A stretch of DNA of 64,000 nt from Bradyrhizobium nitroreducens (GTDB taxonomy: Bacteria; Pseudomonadota; Alphaproteobacteria; Rhizobiales; Xanthobacteraceae), in the NCBI RefSeq assembly GCF_002776695.1, contig NZ_LFJC01000003.1, forward strand, positions 5,241,535 to 5,305,534. The letters are read 5' to 3'. The notes beneath the pieces are model-generated. The model worked only from the letters and a program-made list of their open reading frames with translations. It ran no database searches and was not told the DNA's origin. Below are positions 46,669 to 53,153 of the stretch, in pieces. Each line of letters starts with the position of its first letter. Position 1 is the first letter of the stretch. Position numbers and translations under genes: made by a program.

Positions 46669-46988
46669 CGATCGATGATGAGGACCTCGTCGCCCGGATC
46701 AGGCAGGCGCTCAAGGTCGTGATCGACCCGGAGCTCGGCCACAACATCGTCGATCTCGGCTTCGTCTATGATGTGTCCATCGACGACGGCGCCGCGCACA
46801 TCACCATGACGGCGACCACACGCGGCTGTCCCGCCGCGTCCTTTCTCAAGGAAGGAGTCGCCAACAGCGCGAGCCTGGTTCCCGGCGTGGATACGGTCGA
46901 CGTCACCATGACGTTCGAGCCGCCCTGGCAGCCTTCGATGATCTCGCCGGGTGTGAAGTCGTCGCTCGGTTTTGCCGAGGTGAACTGA
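46665..46988 (+). CDS. MIP18/DUF59-family metal-sulfur cluster assembly protein
   Basis: A 107-residue protein whose ATG overlaps the upstream stop. Family signs: VIDPELGHNIVDLGFVYDV near the start, ITMTATTRGCPAA with the conserved cysteine in TTRGCP, and VDVTMTFEPPWQPSMISP. This matches PaaD/SufT-type DUF59 proteins, which help load Fe-S clusters or act in maturation of multisubunit enzymes. Located as third gene of the membrane-protein/DUF2249 operon, it may help mature an Fe-S or heme enzyme used at low oxygen; UbiU and UbiV nearby are Fe-S proteins, but that link is speculative. Confidence 0.85.
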   Translation: MTIDDEDLVARIRQALKVVIDPELGHNIVDLGFVYDVSIDDGAAHITMTATTRGCPAASFLKEGVANSASLVPGVDTVDVTMTFEPPWQPSMISPGVKSSLGFAEVN

Positions 46989-47025
46989 TCGGGCGATGTG
47001 GCCGGGACTGAAGCTGCGCCGCCGG

Positions 47026-47622
47026 CTATGCGCCTTCGGAGCCCGGGCCGGACCAGATCCCTGCGGGTGCGCGAAGCTCTGGGAGGTCGAGCAGGTTGAT
47101 CGCCCGCGCGGCGATCTGGTCGATCACCTCGTCCAGCGACTGCGGCTTGAGATAGAAGGCCGGCATCGGCGGCGCGATGATCGCGCCGATCTCGGTTGCC
47201 TGCAGCATCGTCCGCAGATGGCCGAGATGCAGCGGGCTCTCGCGAACCAGCAACACCAGCCGGCGCCGTTCCTTGAGCTGCACGTCGGCCGCGCGGGTCA
47301 GAAGGTTGTCGAGCTGCCCCCAGGCGATGGCCGAGAGCGTGCGGATCGAACACGGGGCGACGATCATGCCGGCGACCGGAAACGAGCCGCTGGCGATCGC
47401 AGTGCCGATATCTGAATGAAGGTGATGGCGGAAAGCGAGCGCGCGCAGCCGCGCCAGCGCATCGCGCCCCACTTCCGCGGCTAGCGTACGCTCCGCCGCG
47501 GGCGAAACCACAAGGTGGACCGCGTAGTGCGGATTGCCCGCCAGCAGCTCGACGATGCGCACGCCGATCGCAGCGCCCGAGGCACCGCTGATACCGACGA
47601 CGATGCCTTGCCGCCCGCTCAT
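47026..47622 (-). CDS. ubiX: Flavin prenyltransferase UbiX
   Basis: A 198-residue protein. Start ATG 47622 overlaps the ubiD stop by 4 bp. Family motifs are clear: GISGASGAAIG at the N-terminus for flavin binding, GSFPVAGMIVAPCSIRTLSAIAWG in the middle, RRRLVLLVRESPLHLGHLR, and APPMPAFYLKPQSLDEVIDQI near the end. UbiX joins a dimethylallyl group to FMN to make the prenylated flavin needed by UbiD decarboxylases. The upstream extension of the open frame lies within ubiD and is not used. Co-transcribed with ubiD, it supplies the cofactor for the neighbouring decarboxylase. Confidence 0.95.
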   Translation of the reverse strand: MSGRQGIVVGISGASGAAIGVRIVELLAGNPHYAVHLVVSPAAERTLAAEVGRDALARLRALAFRHHLHSDIGTAIASGSFPVAGMIVAPCSIRTLSAIAWGQLDNLLTRAADVQLKERRRLVLLVRESPLHLGHLRTMLQATEIGAIIAPPMPAFYLKPQSLDEVIDQIAARAINLLDLPELRAPAGIWSGPGSEGA

Positions 47623-49172
47623 GTCGGGACCGGCGCGCGCAGCGCCGTGCTGGCAAGGCCGAGCCTCGCCCACATCGCATCGACGCGCGCGACGATTGCG
47701 GGATCCATGGCCAGCGGAATGCCCCATTCGCGATCCGTCTCCGGTGGAATCTTCGTGGTGGCATCGATGCCGAGCTTGCCGCCGAGCCCCGATTTCGGCG
47801 AGGCGAAGTCGAGATAGTCGATCGGCGTGTCGGTGAGCGTCACGAGGTCGCGCGAGGCGTCGCTGCGCGTCGAGACCGCCCACATCACGGCCTGCCAGTC
47901 GCGGATGTCGATGTCGTCGTCGACCACGATCAGGAGCTTGGTGTAACTGAACTGCGGCAGCATCGACCACAGGCCTAGCATCAGCCGCCGGGCCTGGCCG
48001 GGATAGCGCTTCCTGATCGCCGCGACCGCGATCCGGTAGGAGCACGCTTCCGGCGGCAGAAAGCAGTCGGTCACTTCAGGGAATTGCTGACGGACCAGCG
48101 GCACGAACAGGCGGTTGAGCGCCTCGCCGATCCGCGACGGCTCGTCCGGCGGCCGGCCCGTGAAGGTCGAGAGGTAGACGGGCTGACGCCGGCTGGTGAT
48201 GGCCGTCACCCGCATCACCGGGAATTCCTCGACGGAATTGTAATATCCGGTGTGATCGCCATAGGGACCCTCGGGTGCGGTTTCGGTCGCAGAGACAAAG
48301 CCCTCGACGACGATTTCGGCCTCGGCCGGAATCGCGAGGGGCACCGTGAGGCAGGGCGCGAGGTCGGGCCGTTCGCCGCGCAGGATGCCGGCGAAGCGCA
48401 GCTCCGACATGGTCTCGGGCAGCGGCAGCACCGCGGCGAGGATGGTGGCGGGGTCGGCGCCGATGACGATCGCGACCGGCATGTCGCGCCCGATCGCCTT
48501 CCATTGCTGGTGATGCCGCGCGCCGCCGCGATGCGCGAGCCAGCGGATGATGGCGCGGTCGCGGCCGAGCACTTGCATGCGGTAGACGCCGACATTCTCC
48601 TCCTGGTCGGCCGTTGCGGAGTCCGGCGGCACGGTGATCACGAGTGGCCAGGTGATCAGCGGTGCCGGCTCGCCCGGCCAGCAGATCTGGACCGGCAATC
48701 TTGCCAGATCGACGTCGGGCCCCATGGTGACGCAGTCCTGCACCGGCGCCGCCGCGCGTGTGCGCGGGCGCGTCGCCAGCGCGGCGCGGGCAAGCGGGAG
48801 CTTGTCGAAGGCATCCCTGATGCTGTGCGGCGGTCGCGGTGCGCGCAGTTCGGCCATCAGCTCGCCGAGTTGCTCGAGACGGTCGGGCGCGATCCCCATG
48901 CCCCATGCGATCCGCTCCACCGTTCCAAACAGATTGGTGAGGAGCGGCATCTCCGAGGGGCGGCCGTCGGCCTTGACGGGCCGCTCGAACAATAATGCTG
49001 GCCCGTGTGCCCCAAGCACACGCCGGTGGATCTCCGTGATCTCGTGGACGACTGAGACCTTCTCGCGAATGCGTCGCAACTGCCCCCGGCTTTCGATGAA
49101 GCGCAGGAAGTCGGACAAGTCGCGAAAGCGCGGTACATCACGTTGCAATTGAGCAGGCTCCCAAAAAATCAC
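47619..49172 (-). CDS. ubiD: UbiD-family 3-octaprenyl-4-hydroxybenzoate decarboxylase
   Basis: A 517-residue protein. UbiD signs: EENVGVYRMQ (191-200) in the metal/prenyl-FMN pocket, the glutamate of VVEGFVS (Glu290), APEGPYGDHTGYYN (299-312) and the C-terminal VVDDDIDIRDW ... STRSDASRD ... GLGGKLGIDATTK. It decarboxylates the polyprenylated hydroxybenzoate intermediate of ubiquinone synthesis using prenylated FMN. Length and motifs fit housekeeping UbiD better than aromatic-degradation relatives. It is transcribed away from ubiTUV across a 76-bp gap and coupled to ubiX. The ATG start has a weak ribosome-binding site. Confidence 0.93.
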   Translation of the reverse strand: MIFWEPAQLQRDVPRFRDLSDFLRFIESRGQLRRIREKVSVVHEITEIHRRVLGAHGPALLFERPVKADGRPSEMPLLTNLFGTVERIAWGMGIAPDRLEQLGELMAELRAPRPPHSIRDAFDKLPLARAALATRPRTRAAAPVQDCVTMGPDVDLARLPVQICWPGEPAPLITWPLVITVPPDSATADQEENVGVYRMQVLGRDRAIIRWLAHRGGARHHQQWKAIGRDMPVAIVIGADPATILAAVLPLPETMSELRFAGILRGERPDLAPCLTVPLAIPAEAEIVVEGFVSATETAPEGPYGDHTGYYNSVEEFPVMRVTAITSRRQPVYLSTFTGRPPDEPSRIGEALNRLFVPLVRQQFPEVTDCFLPPEACSYRIAVAAIRKRYPGQARRLMLGLWSMLPQFSYTKLLIVVDDDIDIRDWQAVMWAVSTRSDASRDLVTLTDTPIDYLDFASPKSGLGGKLGIDATTKIPPETDREWGIPLAMDPAIVARVDAMWARLGLASTALRAPVPT

Positions 49173-49199
49173 AGCTAGCCGGCCTGTTTTTGGTCTTCA

Positions 49200-49213
49200 T
49201 TGTTCCCGCTCAA
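49200..49213. promoter_or_regulatory. Near-consensus FixK2/FNR box between ubiD and ubiT
   Basis: TTGTTCCCGCTCAA matches TTG(A/C)-N6-(T/G)CAA at all but the fourth position (T instead of A/C). It lies in the 76-bp divergent region, with its centre about 42 bp upstream of ubiT and about 34 bp upstream of ubiD. That is close for a -41.5 promoter, so it may act with a near-leaderless transcript or be fortuitous. Confidence 0.4.
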
Positions 49214-49248
49214 ATACAGCGGCGTGCAATCCGTCCAGATGTGGGGCC

Positions 49249-49788
49249 ATGAATGATCCGTCTGCCGCATCGCCCGGCCAATTGCCGACGATTCCGCCGC
49301 TCGTCGCGTTGGCCATGCGTCCCCTGCCGCTGCTGCCGTTGCAGCTCGTTCTCGGCGGTGTCCTGCAGCGGATCCATCGGCGCAACCCTGCACTATTCGA
49401 CCGGCTCGGCCCTCACGCACGCGCGCGGTTCGGCATCAGGCCGATCGATCTGCCATTTGCCTTCGTGGTCGAGGCGAAGCCGCCGCGCCTGTCCGTCGTC
49501 CGCGATCTGCCGTCGGGACTGGATGCGCGCATCTCGGCTTCCTTCGTCAATCTGCTGGCTCTGCTCGAAGGCAGGGTCGATGGCGATGCCCTGATGTTCT
49601 CGCGCGAGCTCGTCATCGAGGGCGATGTCGAGGCGGTGCTGGCGCTGCGCAATGCGATCGACGACGCCCAGCTCGATCTCGCCACTGAAGTGTCCTCGCT
49701 GTTCGGCCCGCTGGGCGCGCCGGTGAGGCGCGCCTTCGAAGCCGCCCGCGGCCAGTTGATCGGTTCATCCGGGCAAGCGAGCAGTTGA
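49249..49788 (+). CDS. ubiT: SCP2-domain lipid carrier UbiT of anaerobic ubiquinone synthesis
   Basis: A 179-residue protein. A proline-rich, hydrophobic N-terminal segment (IPPLVALAMRPLPLLPLQLVLGGVLQRI) is followed by an SCP2-like domain (DLPFAFVVEAKPPRLSVVRD ... ASFVNLLALLEGRVDGDALMFSRELVIEGDVEAVLALRNAI), as in E. coli YhbT/UbiT. UbiT binds prenyl lipids and is needed for O2-independent ubiquinone synthesis. It is followed immediately by ubiU (stop 49786-49788, next ATG at 49790), then ubiV, in the arrangement known from other proteobacteria. It is divergent from ubiD, whose product acts in the same pathway. Confidence 0.9.
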   Translation: MNDPSAASPGQLPTIPPLVALAMRPLPLLPLQLVLGGVLQRIHRRNPALFDRLGPHARARFGIRPIDLPFAFVVEAKPPRLSVVRDLPSGLDARISASFVNLLALLEGRVDGDALMFSRELVIEGDVEAVLALRNAIDDAQLDLATEVSSLFGPLGAPVRRAFEAARGQLIGSSGQASS

Positions 49789-49789
49789 G

Positions 49790-50770
49790 ATGATGGAACT
49801 GATCTGCCCTGCCGGGACGCCGGCGGCGCTCAGAAGTGCGATCGACGCCGGCGCCGATGCGATCTATTGCGGCTTCAACGACGAAACCAACGCGCGCAAC
49901 TTTCCGGGACTGAATTTCAGCCGCGACGAGATGCGCAAGAGCATCGCGCTGGCGCATGGACGCGGTGCGCGGGTTCTGGTCGCCATCAACACCTTCCCGC
50001 GCGCCTCCGCCGTCGAGATCTGGCATCGCGCGGTGGACGATGCGGTGAGTGCCGGAGCCGATGCGCTGATCCTCGCCGATATCGGCTTGATGGACTACAC
50101 GGCGCGGCGCCATCCGAGCCAGCGTCTGCACGTCTCGGTCCAGGCTGCGGCCGCAAATCCCGATGCCATCGCCTTCTACGCCGAAACCTTCGGCGCAAAG
50201 CGCGTCGTGCTGCCGCGTGTTCTGAGCGTGCCGGAGATCGCCGAGATCACCCGGGAGTCCGCCTGCGAGACCGAAGTCTTCGTGTTCGGCGGCCTCTGCG
50301 TGATGGCCGAGGGGCGCTGCTCGCTATCCTCCTATGCGACCGGAAAATCGCCGAACATGCAGGGCGTCTGCTCCCCGCCGAGCCATGTCACTTACGAACA
50401 GACGGCGGAGGGGACCAAGTCCAGTCTCGGCGGCTTCGCCATCAACCGGTTCGCCGCGACCGAGCCCGCGGGCTATCCGACCCTCTGCAAGGGCCGCTTC
50501 TCGACCGCGCAGGGCGCCGGCTACATTTTCGAGGACCCTGTCAGCCTGGACGCAACGACGCTGCTCAAGGGCTTGCGCGATGCCGGGGTGACCGCGCTCA
50601 AGATCGAGGGCCGCCAGCGCGGCCGCGCCTATGTCGAAAGCGTCGTGCGCCACTTCCGTCATGCGCTCGCGGCACTCGAGAGCGGGAGCGAGGCCGATAT
50701 CGCGAGCCTGAAGCCGTTCACCGAAGGGCAGGCCTCCACGCTCGGCGCCTATCGCAAGACCTGGCGCTAA
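49790..50770 (+). CDS. ubiU: UbiU, U32-peptidase-like Fe-S protein for O2-independent ubiquinone hydroxylation
   Basis: A 326-residue protein beginning MMELICPAGTPAALRSAIDAGADAIYCGF, the standard start of the U32 group. Four cysteines (170, 177, 194, 233) have exactly the spacing of the 4Fe-4S ligands reported for E. coli UbiU (169, 176, 193, 232): GGLCVMAEGRCS, GVCSPPSH and TLCKGRF. UbiU with UbiV hydroxylates the ubiquinone ring without oxygen, using prephenate as the oxygen donor in E. coli. ATG 49793 is an equally possible start. The ubiV gene follows after 27 bp. Confidence 0.94.
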   Translation: MMELICPAGTPAALRSAIDAGADAIYCGFNDETNARNFPGLNFSRDEMRKSIALAHGRGARVLVAINTFPRASAVEIWHRAVDDAVSAGADALILADIGLMDYTARRHPSQRLHVSVQAAAANPDAIAFYAETFGAKRVVLPRVLSVPEIAEITRESACETEVFVFGGLCVMAEGRCSLSSYATGKSPNMQGVCSPPSHVTYEQTAEGTKSSLGGFAINRFAATEPAGYPTLCKGRFSTAQGAGYIFEDPVSLDATTLLKGLRDAGVTALKIEGRQRGRAYVESVVRHFRHALAALESGSEADIASLKPFTEGQASTLGAYRKTWR

Positions 50771-50797
50771 TCTTGTCGAACATGTGAGATCCGGAAG

Positions 50798-51733
50798 ATG
50801 CAACTCAGCCTCGGTCCAGTTCTGTACAATTGGGCGCCGGAGCGTTGGCGCGATTTCTATTTTCGGATCGCCGACGAAGCGCCGCTCGACGTCGTATCCG
50901 TGGGCGAGATCGTCTGCTCGAAGCGTTCCCCGTTCTTCGCAGACCACATCCCGGCCGTGGTCGAGCGGTTGCAGAACGCAGGCAAGCAGGTGCTGCTGGG
51001 CTCGCTGATCCTGGTCTCGCTACGGCGCGAGCGCCGCCAGACCGAAGAGCTCGCTGCCGTCGAGGGCGCTATGGTCGAGGTGAATGATCTGACCTGCCTC
51101 AGGGCGCTCGCGGGCCGGCCGCACGCCATCGGGCCCTTCGTCAACATCTACAACGAGGCGAGCGCGGCCTTTCACGTTGCGCACGGGGCGAAACGCATCT
51201 GCCTGCCGCCGGAATTGCCGCTGGCTTCGGTGGCGGCGATCGCGAAGGCCATTCCGGATGTCACGACCGAAATGTTTGCGTTCGGCAGGGTACCGCTCGC
51301 CATCTCCGCCCGCTGCTATCATGCGCGCCTGCACAAGCTCGCCAAGGACAATTGCCGCTTCGTCTGCGAGAAGGACCCGGATGGCCTGCTTCTGAACACG
51401 CTGGAGCAGCAGGACTTCCTGACCATCAACGGCGTGCAGACCCTGTCGCACACCTGCGCCAATCTGCTCGGGGAGGCCGGCCTCTTGCACGAGAGCAAGG
51501 TCGGCTCGCTGCGCCTGTCGCCGCAGGATTGCGACATGGTCGAGATCGCCAGGATCTTTCGTGATGTGCTGAACGGGCGTGACGATGCCGACGGCGGCAA
51601 CCGCCGCCTTGCCGCGGCCTATCCCGGTGTGCCGTTCTCGAATGGATTCTTGTGGGCAGAGCCGGGGCACCTCTACCATCGCGCCCGAGCAGGCGACATG
51701 CAAGGCGTGGCGCCGAAGATCGGCGCCGTCTAG
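50798..51733 (+). CDS. ubiV: UbiV, partner of UbiU in O2-independent ubiquinone synthesis
   Basis: A 311-residue U32-family protein beginning MQLSLGPVLYNWAPERWRDFY. The four presumed Fe-S cysteines are 40 (GEIVCSKR), 173 (ISARCYHARLH), 186 and 190 (DNCRFVCEKD). The 13- and 4-residue intervals between the last three match E. coli UbiV. UbiV forms a heterodimer with UbiU. Last gene of the ubiTUV operon; a GC hairpin follows, then the convergent ferritin-like gene. Together with ubiD and ubiX this provides ubiquinone for anaerobic or microaerobic respiration. Confidence 0.94.
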   Translation: MQLSLGPVLYNWAPERWRDFYFRIADEAPLDVVSVGEIVCSKRSPFFADHIPAVVERLQNAGKQVLLGSLILVSLRRERRQTEELAAVEGAMVEVNDLTCLRALAGRPHAIGPFVNIYNEASAAFHVAHGAKRICLPPELPLASVAAIAKAIPDVTTEMFAFGRVPLAISARCYHARLHKLAKDNCRFVCEKDPDGLLLNTLEQQDFLTINGVQTLSHTCANLLGEAGLLHESKVGSLRLSPQDCDMVEIARIFRDVLNGRDDADGGNRRLAAAYPGVPFSNGFLWAEPGHLYHRARAGDMQGVAPKIGAV

Positions 51734-51746
51734 TTCGATAGACCAT

Positions 51747-51769
51747 GGCGGCCCACGCGCCGGGCCGCC
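51747..51769. terminator. GC-rich hairpin between ubiV and the convergent ferritin-like gene
   Basis: GGCGGCCC (51747-51754) pairs with GGGCCGCC (51762-51769) around a 7-base loop, 14 bases past the ubiV stop. There is no T-run on either strand. It could end transcription from both sides, probably with help from Rho. Confidence 0.4.
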
Positions 51770-51821
51770 AGGTCCTCGAGCTCAACCTCGATCGACGGAT
51801 CGCGTGTCGATCGCACGTCGA

Positions 51822-52337
51822 TCAGGCTGCGTTCGACGCCTTGGCGTTGACACCCTTGCGAAGCGCCACCGTGTTCAGCTTGGTGTTGGCAGCCTTCTCC
51901 TCGTTGAGATTGGTCGTGAGGAAGCGCACGATGTCGTCGTGGCCGAGCTCTTCGGCCCAGGCGATCAGCGTGCCGTAGCGGCACATCTCGTAGTGCTCCA
52001 CGGCCTGCGCATTGGCGACGATTGCGGCGTCGAGTACCGCCTTGTCCTCGATCTCGCCGGCGGTCGCGTCGGCTTCCTTGATGAGGCCGTCGATCGCCGG
52101 GCACTGCGTGCCGCTGGGCTCCTTGCCGAGCTTGGCGAACACCTTGTCGAGCCGCTCGACCTGCTTGTTGGTCTCGTCCAGATGCGCTTTCAGGCCGGCG
52201 ACGAGGTCCCTGTTGGTCGCTTTCCCGATCATGTCGGGCAGTGCCTTCAGGATCTGCTGCTCCGCATAATAGATGTCCTGCAGCCCATGCAGCAGCAGGT
52301 CTTCCATCGTTTTGATGTCCTTGGTGAAGAAACCCAT
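51822..52337 (-). CDS. YciF/DUF892-type ferritin-like protein
   Basis: A 171-residue protein with a near-perfect AAAGGAGG ribosome-binding site before ATG 52337. The start MGFFTKDIKTMEDLLLHGLQDIYYAEQQILKALP and the pattern AEQQ ... HLDET ... EHYEMCRYGTLIAWAEELGHDDIVRFL are typical of DUF892/YciF proteins, four-helix ferritin-like bundles that may bind a di-iron centre (Glu and His in YAEQQ, LDET, EHYE). They are general-stress proteins. A GGAAC-N16-CGTT promoter upstream supports control by the EcfG sigma factor. It is convergent with ubiV. Confidence 0.88.
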   Translation of the reverse strand: MGFFTKDIKTMEDLLLHGLQDIYYAEQQILKALPDMIGKATNRDLVAGLKAHLDETNKQVERLDKVFAKLGKEPSGTQCPAIDGLIKEADATAGEIEDKAVLDAAIVANAQAVEHYEMCRYGTLIAWAEELGHDDIVRFLTTNLNEEKAANTKLNTVALRKGVNAKASNAA

Positions 52338-52369
52338 AAGGGACGCCTCCTTTTCACAATGATGGCACT

Positions 52370-52394
52370 GGAACGCTCCACGCTGGCAGCTGTT
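52370..52394 (+). promoter_or_regulatory. EcfG-type promoter for the small divergent gene
   Basis: On the plus strand GGAAC (52370-52374), 16 bases, then TGTT (52391-52394). It uses nearly the same bases as the minus-strand promoter, because the site is close to an inverted repeat. The ATG at 52424 with AGGAG lies 30 bases downstream. Confidence 0.55.
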
Positions 52395-52396
52395 CC
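52370..52396 (-). promoter_or_regulatory. EcfG-type promoter for the ferritin-like gene, overlapping a mirrored promoter
   Basis: On the minus strand GGAAC (52396-52392) is followed after 16 bases by CGTT (52375-52372), the EcfG general-stress consensus of alphaproteobacteria. The start codon is 35 bases downstream of the -10 element. Confidence 0.7.
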
Positions 52397-52423
52397 ATTC
52401 CGTGGTGAGACCAGGAGAGCCGA

Positions 52424-52618
52424 ATGAGTGTTGGAGTTGATCATCTTGCGGGCCTGCTCGGACGCGCGGCGATGGATGTGTGGGGCGACATGCCGCGCGA
52501 CATCCAGGAGGCGCTGTTCGAGACCGCCATGAAGGGACGCGCGACCGAGCGTGAGGAGCTTGCGCGGCTGCTGCACGAGCGGCATCCGCGCACGCAGCAT
52601 CCGGCCCGGCCGGGATGA
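52424..52618 (+). CDS. Small hypothetical protein, probable stress gene
   Basis: A 64-residue protein (MSVGVDHLAGLLGRAAMD ... ARPG) with CCAGGAGA before the ATG. It is predicted helical, moderately charged, with no membrane segment and no family that I recognise. It shares a mirrored EcfG-type promoter with the ferritin-like gene, suggesting the same stress regulation. Codon use fits the genome. Confidence 0.6.
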   Translation: MSVGVDHLAGLLGRAAMDVWGDMPRDIQEALFETAMKGRATEREELARLLHERHPRTQHPARPG

Positions 52619-52663
52619 GCCCAAGAGGGGAACGATCCTGGGCGCTCACGATTGGTAAATTGG

Positions 52664-52927
52664 ATGACGCCTCGCCGAATGGCTCGCACGAAGCCGCGGC
52701 CGGCGCCTCGCTCGACCGTTGATCATATCCGAGAGCTGATCGCCGTGACTGAGCTGAACATTGGAAAATGGTACGACCCGATCTCGGAGCGGTGGATCGT
52801 GCCTCGCGACATCCGCGCCATCGCCGGCTACGGTCAACGCAATGGGGAGAAGGTGCCGGACAGATACGAGCGCGGCGAGGCGCAGCGGATCTGGGAGCTG
52901 TTGGTGGATTGCTGCGCCGGCGAGTGA
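52664..52927 (+). CDS. Small hypothetical protein
   Basis: An 87-residue protein from ATG 52664 (TTG 52652 and ATG 52679 are alternatives; no strong ribosome-binding site). The basic N-terminus MTPRRMARTKPRPAPR is followed by a compact part: DHIRELIAVTELNIGKWYDPISERWIVPRDIRAIAGYGQRNGEKVPDRYERGEAQRIWELLVDCC is rich in charged and aromatic residues. I do not recognise a family. A hairpin at 53036-53064 lies downstream. Confidence 0.5.
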   Translation: MTPRRMARTKPRPAPRSTVDHIRELIAVTELNIGKWYDPISERWIVPRDIRAIAGYGQRNGEKVPDRYERGEAQRIWELLVDCCAGE

Positions 52928-53035
52928 TGCGGCCACCGGTGACGAGCTGCCCGGCGCCGAATAGCTTTGCCGGCTCATGCCGTCTGCAACATCAATGAAA
53001 TTGCCGGGGCCTTCGTTCCCCGCGATTCGGCTGTC

Positions 53036-53067
53036 CGCCGGGCTCCGCGCGGGGCAGCCCGGCGTTT
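53036..53067 (+). terminator. Hairpin terminator-like structure upstream of bisC-like gene
   Basis: CGCCGGGCT (53036-53044) pairs perfectly with AGCCCGGCG (53056-53064), with an 11-base loop, followed by TTT. It would end transcription of the small hypothetical gene before the molybdoenzyme gene. Confidence 0.45.
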
Positions 53068-53153
53068 CCGACAAGGCTGATCTCGACGATATCCGCAACG
53101 GATCGGTATAGTACCACCCCGATTGCAGGCCGCCGCCGGAACGAGGATCAGAC

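Noticed and set aside
47623..48045. Extended start for UbiX
   Set aside because: The extra residues are antisense-frame translation of ubiD; the UbiX fold begins at MSGRQGIVVGISG with an ATGA overlap to ubiD.
52628..52653. GGAAC near 52630 as another EcfG promoter for the 52664 gene
   Set aside because: At 16 or 17 bases downstream the sequence is GATT or ATTG, without the required GTT.
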